A stretch of 64,000 nt of DNA, taken from Longispora sp040681875 (lineage in GTDB: Bacteria; Actinomycetota; Actinomycetes; Mycobacteriales; Micromonosporaceae). The stretch spans positions 310,001-374,000 of the forward strand of contig NZ_JBFAZP010000002.1 of NCBI RefSeq assembly GCF_040681875.1, read 5' to 3'. Positions 15,153 to 22,505 of the stretch are shown piece by piece. The notes beneath the pieces were generated by a model, which was given only the letters and a program-made list of their open reading frames with translations, had not been told where the DNA came from and searched no databases. Within the stretch, counting starts at the first letter, position 1, and each line of letters starts with the position of its first letter. The position numbers and the translations under genes were made by a program.

Positions 15153-17419
15153 CGCTCCGACGTGCCCCTTCCCTGGGAGGAGGTCGGCGGCCGGGGATCG
15201 AGCCGGAACGCCTGGACCTCGGGGTACGCCACCCGGCCGGGCGGCATGGGCGGCGCGGGGGTGTCCACGACGGCGGGCGCGCGCTCGATCCGGCAGGCAC
15301 ACACCTTGTACTCGGGGATCTTCGAGCGCGGGTCCAGCGCGTCGTTGGTGAGCTGGTTGGCGGCCACCGGGTACGGCCAGTGGTAGGGCACGAACACCGT
15401 GTCCGGCCGGATGGCCTCGGTGACCAGGGCCGGGAACACGGCCTCGCCGCGCCGGGTGACGACCCGCACCGGGTCCCCGGTGGCGTACCCGTGCGAGGGG
15501 TGTACCTCCACCCACGGCCGGGGCGTCTGCTCGACGAGGCCGCCGAGCCTGCGGGTCTGGTTGCCCGACAGGAAGTGCGCGACGGTCCGCCCGGTGGTCA
15601 GCGACATCGGATAGGTCTCGTCGTACGGGTCGGCGGGCGGGTGCCACTCCACCGCCTGGAGGTGGATCTTGCCGTCGGCGTGCCAGGTGCGGCCGTCCTC
15701 GAACAGCCGGGGCGTGCCGGGGTGGTCGGTGTCCGGACAGGGCCACGCGATGCCGCCGGTCTCCTCCAGGCGCTCGTAGGTGATGCCGTAGTAGTCGTTG
15801 ACCGTGCCCTTCGAGGCGATCCGCAGCTCCTCGAACACCTCCCGGGAGCCGGCGAACGCGAACTTGTCCCCCACCCCGAGCCGCTCGGCGAGCTGGCACA
15901 GCACCCACGTGTCGGTGCGTACCCCCGGAAGAGGTTCCTGGGCCTTGTTGTGTTTGACGACCCGGGCCTCGGCGTTGGCCATCACGCCCTCGTCCTCCGC
16001 CCACGTGGTCACCGGGAACACGACGTGGGCGTTGGCGGACGTCTCCGACAGGAAGAAGTCGCTCTGGGCGTGGAAGTCCAGCGCGTCGTAGCCGGCCCGC
16101 ACGACCGCGTGGTGGGGCAGGGACACGAACGGGTTGTTGCACACCCCCAGCAGGCCCCGGATCTCGCCGCGCCCCATCTGGTGCACCATCTCCATCATCG
16201 ACGTGCCCGCCCCGGGCAGGTCGGCCTCGTCGATGCCCCAGATCGCGCTGATCTGCCGGCGGTGCTCCGGGTCGTTGATGCTGCGCCCGCCCGGCAACAG
16301 GTCCGACTTCTGGCCGTGCTCCCGGCCGCCCTGCCCGTTGCCCTGGCCGGTGATGGTGCCGTAGCCCGCGCCCGGCTTGCCGATGTGGCCGGCGGCCACG
16401 CACACGTTGATCACGGCCAGGCAGTTCTCCACGCCCTGGGTATGGTGCTCGATGCCCCGGGCATGCCAGGCCATCGCCTTCGGCGCGCCCGCGAACATCC
16501 GGGCCACGTCGGTGACCTGCCGCTCCGGCACCCCGCAGATCTCGGCGGCCCGGGCCGGCGGGTAGTGCTCCACGGTCGCGCGGACCTCGTCCCAGCCGGT
16601 GGTGAAGTCCGGCAGCCGGGTCAGGCCCTCGCGGACCATCACGTGCAGGACGGCGTTGAGGAACGCCGAGTCGGTGCCGGGCCGCAGGGCGACGTGGATG
16701 TCGGCGGTGCGGGCGATGGCGGTCTCGCGCGGGTCCAGCACGATCAGGGTCGCGCCCCGGTCGCGGGCGCCCCACAGATACTGCGTCATCACCGGGAAGC
16801 ACTCGCCCACGTTCGAGCCGGCGATCAGCAGGCAGTCGGTGAGCAGGATGTCGGCGAACGGGTTGCCGACCCGGTCGATGCCGAACGCCAGCTTGTTGGC
16901 CCCGGCGGCGCTGACCATGCACAGCCGGCCGTTGTAGTCCACGTGCCGGGTCCGGAGCGCGACCCGGGCGAACTTGCCGACCAGGTACGTCTTCTCGGTG
17001 ACGAGGCTGGCGCCGCCCAGCATGCCGAACGCGTCCCGCCCGTACTCCGCCTGGATCCGCTGGATCTCGCTCGCGGTGAAGTCGAGGACCTCCTCCCAGG
17101 ACGCCTCCCGGAAGTCCTCGCCGCGGGTGCGGCGCATCAGGGGCGCCGTGAGCCGGTCCGGGTGGTTGACCTGCTGGTAGGCGCTCAGGCCCTTCGGGCA
17201 CAGCCGCATCCGGTTGATGTCGTGGTCGCGGGGCTCGACGCCGAACACCCTGCCGTGCCGGGTGCGCAGGTACATGCCGCACTGCACCCCGCAGAAGCAG
17301 CAGTGCGTCGGGACCAGGGTCTCCTCCCCGCGCTGAGCCCGCCACCGGTCGGCCGGCAGCCCGCCCGCGTCGCGGAAGTTCCGACTGCCCGGGGGCGCGA
17401 CGTTCGGATCCAGGGTCAC
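15149..17419 (-). CDS. molybdopterin oxidoreductase, NasA/NapA-like nitrate reductase catalytic subunit
   Basis: A 756-residue enzyme of the DMSO-reductase superfamily. The N-terminal iron-sulphur cluster motif is CCFCGVQCGM near residue 43, with the fourth Cys in LCPKGLSAYQQ. Cofactor-binding stretches follow, including CFPVMTQYLWGARDRGATLI and a GQGNGQGGREHGQKSDLLPG segment typical of assimilatory/periplasmic nitrate reductases and related formate dehydrogenases. The C-terminal molybdopterin-dinucleotide domain contains LTTGRTVAHFLSGNQTRR. The predicted candidate Mo ligand is the Cys in MVHQMGRGE-neighbouring sequence or in RLCMV; I cannot fix it. There is no Tat signal. Nitrate is inferred from the narK neighbour. 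Formate or another oxyanion remains possible. Confidence 0.85.
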   Translation of the reverse strand: MTLDPNVAPPGSRNFRDAGGLPADRWRAQRGEETLVPTHCCFCGVQCGMYLRTRHGRVFGVEPRDHDINRMRLCPKGLSAYQQVNHPDRLTAPLMRRTRGEDFREASWEEVLDFTASEIQRIQAEYGRDAFGMLGGASLVTEKTYLVGKFARVALRTRHVDYNGRLCMVSAAGANKLAFGIDRVGNPFADILLTDCLLIAGSNVGECFPVMTQYLWGARDRGATLIVLDPRETAIARTADIHVALRPGTDSAFLNAVLHVMVREGLTRLPDFTTGWDEVRATVEHYPPARAAEICGVPERQVTDVARMFAGAPKAMAWHARGIEHHTQGVENCLAVINVCVAAGHIGKPGAGYGTITGQGNGQGGREHGQKSDLLPGGRSINDPEHRRQISAIWGIDEADLPGAGTSMMEMVHQMGRGEIRGLLGVCNNPFVSLPHHAVVRAGYDALDFHAQSDFFLSETSANAHVVFPVTTWAEDEGVMANAEARVVKHNKAQEPLPGVRTDTWVLCQLAERLGVGDKFAFAGSREVFEELRIASKGTVNDYYGITYERLEETGGIAWPCPDTDHPGTPRLFEDGRTWHADGKIHLQAVEWHPPADPYDETYPMSLTTGRTVAHFLSGNQTRRLGGLVEQTPRPWVEVHPSHGYATGDPVRVVTRRGEAVFPALVTEAIRPDTVFVPYHWPYPVAANQLTNDALDPRSKIPEYKVCACRIERAPAVVDTPAPPMPPGRVAYPEVQAFRLDPRPPTSSQGRGTSER

Positions 17420-18438
17420 TGGAAGCCCTTCTTGACGGTCCGCAGGTAGGCCCGGCCGCGTTCCCGGCGTTTGCAGCGCGGGCAGGTCTCGGCGAGGGCC
17501 TCGAACCCGAGCCGCAGGTCCACCATCGTGGCCCGTAGGTTGGCCACGAACGGGGCCGTGTCGATCGGCTCCCCGCACACCCGGCAACGCCCCGGTTCGC
17601 CGCGCCCGACGTACTTGAACAGCTGCATGCCCACCGCCGCCGGGCGCTGCACGACGTGGAAGAACTTGCCGAACGGGATGTAGATCAGGGTGCCGACGAC
17701 CGAGGCCATGTGGATCAGGGCCAGGAACTCGTAGCCGCCGCCGTGCAGCACCGCGCTGGAGAACGTGAGCAGCAGCCCGGTCACGGAGACCACGATCAGG
17801 GCGAGCAGCGGGACCAGGTCGTAGCCGAACCGCTGCCCGCTGGTGGCCTCGCGGTCGCGCAGCCGGCGGACCAGGAAGTAGCCCGACCCGGCGAGCACGA
17901 GCACGGCGGCGATGTCCAGGCCGTGGAAGCTGAGCCAGCCGACGACCGACAACGCGTCGAACCGCACCAATCCGAAACCCCAGAGCCGCATCGTGTACTC
18001 CGGACCCGCGCCCGCGTCCGCCGTGAACGTGAACCAGCCCCAGGTCAGCGGGAAGGTGATCGCCACGGCCAGCAGACAGCCCCAGAACATCAGCTGGTGG
18101 GCGACCCAGCGGGCCCGGGACCGCGCGCCGAGGAACTTCTGGAAGCCCAGGTAGGTGGCCGCCATCCGGGGCAGCGCCGTGGGCGCCCGGCGGAAGGAAC
18201 GCCAGGAGAACAACGCGCCGAACCCGCTCCGGAACAGCCGGCGGGCCCCGGGCGCGGAGATCCACACGAGATAGCGGTAGGTGACGCCGAAGGCGAGGAA
18301 GATCGTGGCCGCCGCGTACGGCACCAGGGCCGAGTCGAAGTCGCGTAGTCCCCTGCTGCCCAGGTAGATGGCCGCGCACAGGGCCAGCGAGACGCCGGCA
18401 CCGGCGAGCGCGGCGCGGGTGCTCGGGCGGACGGACAC
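17416..18438 (-). CDS. NarI-like membrane cytochrome b with C-terminal CxxC pairs
   Basis: A 340-residue membrane protein with about six helices. Histidines inside helices (VAHQLMFWG, LSFHGLDIA, LIHMASVVG, GKFFHVVQ) can bind b-type haems as in NarI-like quinol oxidising subunits. Unusually, the cytoplasmic C-terminus carries two CxxC pairs (CRVCGEP and CPRCKRR) that could hold zinc or an iron-sulphur cluster. It is the first gene of the operon and would feed quinol electrons to the ferredoxin subunit. The GTG start lies 7 bases after TTAGTT, matching the leaderless pattern. An in-frame later start is possible. Confidence 0.82.
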   Translation of the reverse strand: MSVRPSTRAALAGAGVSLALCAAIYLGSRGLRDFDSALVPYAAATIFLAFGVTYRYLVWISAPGARRLFRSGFGALFSWRSFRRAPTALPRMAATYLGFQKFLGARSRARWVAHQLMFWGCLLAVAITFPLTWGWFTFTADAGAGPEYTMRLWGFGLVRFDALSVVGWLSFHGLDIAAVLVLAGSGYFLVRRLRDREATSGQRFGYDLVPLLALIVVSVTGLLLTFSSAVLHGGGYEFLALIHMASVVGTLIYIPFGKFFHVVQRPAAVGMQLFKYVGRGEPGRCRVCGEPIDTAPFVANLRATMVDLRLGFEALAETCPRCKRRERGRAYLRTVKKGFQ

Positions 18439-18508
18439 CCGTTCAAACTAACGGAGGGTGATGGGCTGTCGTGGCCGATTGGCGTTCCCGGCCGGGCCCG
18501 GAACCCGG

Positions 18509-18541
18509 CCGGGCCCGGAACCTCTGCGGCTCCGGGCCCGG
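18509..18541. terminator. GC-rich hairpin between the protease and nitrate operons
   Basis: An 11-bp perfect stem (CCGGGCCCGGA at 18509-18519, TCCGGGCCCGG at 18531-18541) lies just after the M4 protease stop. Tandem copies of the same CCGGGCCCGGAAC motif extend it leftward to about 18488. Confidence 0.6.
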
Positions 18542-18607
18542 TCGGGGTCAGGTGGTGCGGTGGGGCTTCCGGCCCGATGGGGCTGTGAGGCTTGGCGCCC
18601 CGCCGGG

Positions 18608-21376
18608 TCAGGGGACGCTGTAGCCGAGGGTGTAGTTCCCGGCGCCCGAGTAGGACAGCACCCGGTACCGGTAGGTGCCCGCCGTCCCCGTGTAGGTCAG
18701 GGTCTCGTCGGCGCCCGGGCTGGTGCCGCTGGCGACGTTCACCCAGGTGCTGCCGTTCCACTTCTGCAGGTACAGGTCGAAGTCGGCCCCGGCCGGGCCG
18801 TCCACGCAGCCGCGCTGCACCCCGGCCGCCGCCGTGAACCCGGCCGTGCCGGGCCGGTACACCGAGGCCCCGCTCGCCAGTGTGCCGGTCAGCGTGTTCT
18901 GGTAACCGGCGCAGAAGCCGCCCGGCGTGACCGTCACCGGCACGACCACCTGGTGCTGGCGACCGTTGGCCGTGCCCAGCACCGTGATCGAGTACCCGGA
19001 ACCCGGGGTGGCCCCGGCCGGCACCGTGACGCTCAGCGTGGACGAACCGCCGGCCGCCACGGTCGCAGGACTGAAGGACCGGGTGGTGCCGGCCGGCAGC
19101 CCGCCCGGCCCGCTGGTCAGCGCGATCGACGGCACCGCGCCGGAGACCAGGGCCGTGGACACCGTCAGGGTGCCCGTGGTGCCCGCCGGCACCGACAGCG
19201 CGGCCGGGGCGACGGCGAGGGAGAACTCGTTCGGCCGGGGCCGGACGGCCAGCGTGAACGCGGTCTGGTGGTCGGCGACCGTGCCGTCCCCGGTGACCGT
19301 GACCCGGTAGTCCCCGTGCGCCGTGCCCGTCGTGGTCGTCAGGTGCAGGATCCCCGGCTGCCACACGATGCCGCCGGTCGGCACCACGGGGGGGTCGAAC
19401 GTCGCCGACACCCCTGCGGGCAGCCCGGAGATCCCCAGCGTCACGTACTGGTTCGCCGAGCCGGAGTCCTTGATCGCGTTCACCTTGAGGTCGGCGGCGT
19501 CGCCGGGCACCACGAACTCGGGCACGTCCGTCACGGTGAACGCGTAGTCGTCGAAGTTCAGGGTCACCACCAGCGTGAACGTGGTCGTGCGCGTCGCCCC
19601 GCCGACCCCGGTGACCGTCACCGGGTAGCTGCCGACCGGGGTGGTCGCGTCGGTGTCGATGAACAGTTCCGTGCCGTAGCCGGTGGGCACCCGGTTGGAG
19701 GTGAGCACGCCGGTGGTGCCGGCGGGCAGGCCGCTGAAGGACAGGGACACCAGGTTCGTGCTGCCCGTCGCGACGCCGGTGGACACCCAGGTGGTCACCC
19801 CGCCGTCCTGCTTGACCGAGGCGGTCGCCGGGTCCACGGCCAGCGTGAAGTCGTCCGTCGTGCCGCAGGTCGGCTCGTGCGGGCCAGCCGGCACCGCCAC
19901 CGCGTTCCAGGCGTCGCGGACCCGGTTGAAGTTCACACAACCCGACGGGTACAGGTTCTTCGCGGCCGCGAGGGTGGCCACCCGCACGTCGGCGTACCGC
20001 CAGCTGGAGGTCTTGGCCAACAGCCCGTTGTACAGCACCTTCCCCGCCTCCTGGAGCCCGATCGGGGTCACCGACGGCGGGCCGCCCGCGCAGATCGGAC
20101 TGGCCGGCCGGCCGTTCGTCGGCGTGGAGCCCTCGGCGAGCAGGTAGAAGAAGTGGTTGAGCGGGCCGGCCGCGAAGTGCGCCTCCGCGCCGGGCAGGTC
20201 CGTCGACCAGCAGTCCGGCCCGTAGTAGTCCGACGGCCGGGACTGGCTGCGCAGCGGACCGTTGCCGTACAGGTTCACGTCCTCGCCCACCAGGTAGTCG
20301 GCCGGCCGCGTCGGGTCGTTGGCGTAGTGCTCGGTCAGGGTGCCGAAGATGTCGGCGTACCCCTCGTCCAGGCCCGGCTCGTCGTTGAGGCCGCCCGGGC
20401 TGTGCTGGTAGATCCCGTGCCCGAACTCGTGGCCGACGATGTCGAGGCTCGTCGCCTGCCGCTGCAGGTCCACGGCGCGCCCGAACGTGGCGAAGGTGCC
20501 CGTCCAGTACGCGTTGGCGTAGTCGCCGCCGACCCGGGCCGCGAAGCCGTGCCCCTGGCCGTCGAGCCCGGAGCGGCCCAGCCACGCGGAGACCATGTCG
20601 GACTCCTTGGCCCCGGCGTAGAGCACGTCGGCGCAGGCCGTCTCCAGGTCCGTGCCGGAGCCGTTGCCCCAGGTGTCGTCGGGGCCGGTGTAGACGACGC
20701 CGTCGACGTTGCCGCACTCCAGGCCGGGGCGCGCCGGGTCGGCCATCCGGAACGTCCCGCCGGAGCCCGTGGTGCCGATGGTCCTCGACCCGTTGTAGTA
20801 GGTGCTGGCGGTGCCGGCGCGCACCTCGTCGTAGCTGCGGGCCACCGCGCCGGTGCGGGCGTCGACCAGGACGCGCTGCCGGCTCGGGGCCGGCCCGGAC
20901 CGGCCGGTGACCACGGTGTCCCAGACCAGGCGGGGGCCGGCCTCGGAGGCCAGGACGGCCAACGTGGGCTCGGTCGCCTCGCCGACCGCGTCGAGCTTCG
21001 TCCGGGCCGTGGCCAGGGCGGAACCGGTCGACACCGTCGGCGTGACGGGAAGGTCGAGCGGGCGGCCCGGGGCGACGGCGGCGTGCACGACCCGTCCGGC
21101 CGCGTCGGTCACCACCACCGCGTCGCCGCCGAGGACGGGCAGGCCACGGTACGTGCGTTCGTAGCTGGTGTACCGCAGGCCGTTGCCGCCGGCGTACTCC
21201 CGGATCTGGCGCAGTTGTTCCTCGGGTCCCCGGTGGAACCGGGTCGGCTCGTGCGCCACGAACCGGTCGGCCGCCGAGCGGGTCGGCCGGTCCGGCGCGG
21301 GGCCGGCGACGGCGGGGGCGGCCGGCACGACGAGTGCCGTGGCGGCCAGGGTGAGGGCGAGCAGGGTGGGTCTCAA
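18608..21376 (-). CDS. secreted M4 (thermolysin-like) metalloprotease
   Basis: A 922-residue exported zinc protease. A signal peptide (LLALTLAATALVVPAAPAVA) is followed by a propeptide with an FTP-like segment (YERTYRGLPVLGGDAVV). The catalytic domain has the zinc motif HEFGHG near residue 318, the third ligand Glu in GLDEGYADIFG, and the catalytic His in AHFAAGPLNHFFYLLAEG. Three Ig-like/FN-like repeats of about 100 residues follow. A C-terminal pre-peptidase (PPC) domain reads YRPGTAGFTAAAG through GTYRYRVLSYSGAGNYTLGY. The TTG start is supported by CAGGAG 9 bases upstream. It is paralogous to the protease at 31215 but ends in a different C-terminal domain. Confidence 0.93.
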   Translation of the reverse strand: MRPTLLALTLAATALVVPAAPAVAGPAPDRPTRSAADRFVAHEPTRFHRGPEEQLRQIREYAGGNGLRYTSYERTYRGLPVLGGDAVVVTDAAGRVVHAAVAPGRPLDLPVTPTVSTGSALATARTKLDAVGEATEPTLAVLASEAGPRLVWDTVVTGRSGPAPSRQRVLVDARTGAVARSYDEVRAGTASTYYNGSRTIGTTGSGGTFRMADPARPGLECGNVDGVVYTGPDDTWGNGSGTDLETACADVLYAGAKESDMVSAWLGRSGLDGQGHGFAARVGGDYANAYWTGTFATFGRAVDLQRQATSLDIVGHEFGHGIYQHSPGGLNDEPGLDEGYADIFGTLTEHYANDPTRPADYLVGEDVNLYGNGPLRSQSRPSDYYGPDCWSTDLPGAEAHFAAGPLNHFFYLLAEGSTPTNGRPASPICAGGPPSVTPIGLQEAGKVLYNGLLAKTSSWRYADVRVATLAAAKNLYPSGCVNFNRVRDAWNAVAVPAGPHEPTCGTTDDFTLAVDPATASVKQDGGVTTWVSTGVATGSTNLVSLSFSGLPAGTTGVLTSNRVPTGYGTELFIDTDATTPVGSYPVTVTGVGGATRTTTFTLVVTLNFDDYAFTVTDVPEFVVPGDAADLKVNAIKDSGSANQYVTLGISGLPAGVSATFDPPVVPTGGIVWQPGILHLTTTTGTAHGDYRVTVTGDGTVADHQTAFTLAVRPRPNEFSLAVAPAALSVPAGTTGTLTVSTALVSGAVPSIALTSGPGGLPAGTTRSFSPATVAAGGSSTLSVTVPAGATPGSGYSITVLGTANGRQHQVVVPVTVTPGGFCAGYQNTLTGTLASGASVYRPGTAGFTAAAGVQRGCVDGPAGADFDLYLQKWNGSTWVNVASGTSPGADETLTYTGTAGTYRYRVLSYSGAGNYTLGYSVP

Positions 21377-21651
21377 CGCGACGCTCCTGTGGGTACGGCC
21401 CCGGTCGGGGGCATGACGGAGGAGCGCGCCGCCGGGTCCGGATCGCGGACCGGCGGGGCGCGGTGGCGCGGCTCGCGCGCCGTGGAGGGGCGGGAAAGTC
21501 CTTTGTGGATCGGTCCTAGTTGATCTTATCGGGATGATCGCCGATTGACCCCTGAGGTGACGGCCGTCTCACCCCGACGGGGAGAGCGGCACCGGCGGCC
21601 GCGGAAACCGGAACCCTTTCGATACCGTCCACAGCGCTGTCCGTGGTCTGA

Positions 21652-21846
21652 TCCGGATCATGCGCCTCCGAACCGCCGCCCTGCTGTGTGACCGCCACGT
21701 TCAAGAGCGGCTCCTCCGCCTTCCGCTGCGAGGTCGCCCTCGGCCGGAACCAGTCGACGACGACCACCGCGGTGGCCAGCTTCGCGCTGTACGGCGCGGA
21801 CCTCGAGGCCACCCGCAAGGCCGTGCTGCGCGCTCCCCCGGGTTGA
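21652..21846 (+). pseudogene. possible gene remnant upstream of the TetR gene
   Basis: The gap 21377-21878 has no complete gene. Within it, 21652-21846 is open to a TGA and has very high GC3 with balanced composition (FKSGSSAFRCEVALGRNQ, then VASFALYGADLEATRKAVL). There is no ATG, only a GTG at 21688 without a clear ribosome site. It reads like the C-terminus of a lost protein. It could equally be a small GTG-started gene of 52 residues. Family unknown. Confidence 0.3.
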
Positions 21847-21857
21847 CGGGATTATGA

Positions 21858-21867
21858 AGACCGGTCT
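21858..21867. promoter_or_regulatory. operator of the LmrA/YxaF-type TetR regulator (autoregulation)
   Basis: AGACCGGTCT is a perfect 10-base palindrome ending 11 bases before the regulator's ATG, overlapping a TCTATT -10-like element. It matches the arms of the second site at 22478-22493 and resembles the TAGACC-type boxes known for LmrA/YxaF repressors. Confidence 0.65.
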
Positions 21868-21878
21868 ATTCTTCGGCC

Positions 21879-22433
21879 ATGGGACAGAAGGGCGAGGAGA
21901 CCAGGGCACGACTGCTGGACGCCGCGTCCCGGCTCCTGGAGTCGGGCGGCTACTTCGGCGCCGGGCTCAACCAGGTGCTGGCCGAGAGCGGCGCCCCGCG
22001 CGGCTCGCTGTACTTCCACTTTCCCGGCGGCAAGGACCAGCTGGTCACCGAGTCGGTGGCCCGGGCCGGCCAGGACATCTCCGCCCTGATCGGCGGGATC
22101 GAGGCCACCGACACCGCCGACCTGCTGGCCCAGCTGCTCGACGTGCTGGGCGACCGGCTGGAGCGGTCCGCGTGGCACCAGGGCTGCCCGGTCGCCACCG
22201 TGGCCCTGGAGCTGGCCGCGTCGAACGACACCGTGCAGCGGGCCTGCTCGGCGGCGTACACGTCCTGGGAGGCGGCCCTGCGCGACCAGCTCGTCGCGGA
22301 CGGCCACCCGGGGGCCGAGGACCTCGCCACCACCGTTCTCGCGCTGATCGAGGGCGGGCTGCTGCTCGCCCGCGCGCACCGGAGCCGGCAGCCGCTGACC
22401 CGGGTCGCCGGGGCGATCACGGCACTTCTGTAG
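21879..22433 (+). CDS. TetR-family repressor, LmrA/YxaF type
   Basis: A 184-residue regulator. The N-terminal helix-turn-helix stretch is GGYFGAGLNQVLAESGAPRG, then SLYFHFPGGKDQLV. The SLYFHFPGGK form of the recognition loop and the later WHQGCPVATVALE segment are typical of the LmrA/YxaF/QacR-like subgroup, which usually controls flavonoid- or drug-responsive genes. The ATG is about 11 bases after an operator palindrome, so autorepression is likely. A related palindrome precedes the next gene on the same strand, its probable target. Confidence 0.88.
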   Translation: MGQKGEETRARLLDAASRLLESGGYFGAGLNQVLAESGAPRGSLYFHFPGGKDQLVTESVARAGQDISALIGGIEATDTADLLAQLLDVLGDRLERSAWHQGCPVATVALELAASNDTVQRACSAAYTSWEAALRDQLVADGHPGAEDLATTVLALIEGGLLLARAHRSRQPLTRVAGAITALL

Positions 22434-22477
22434 GGGCCCCGTACTCGGCGGCCCGCGTTTGTCGTACCCAAAAAATA

Positions 22478-22493
22478 TGTAGATTGGTCTACA
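22478..22493. promoter_or_regulatory. second operator, before the dehydrogenase/hydrolase gene
   Basis: TGTAGATTGGTCTACA has perfect 6-base arms (TGTAGA/TCTACA) around TTGG and shares the TAGA..TCTA half-sites with the palindrome at 21858. It sits in an AT-rich patch 12 bases before the start codon, overlapping where RNA polymerase would bind or initiate. Confidence 0.65.
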
Positions 22494-22505
22494 GAAGGAG
22501 TTGCC

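Noticed and set aside
21660..21857. ATG-started plus-strand frame of 65 codons
   Set aside because: Composition is Arg/Leu-rich with no ribosome site, and the alternative frame in the same place has better third-position bias.
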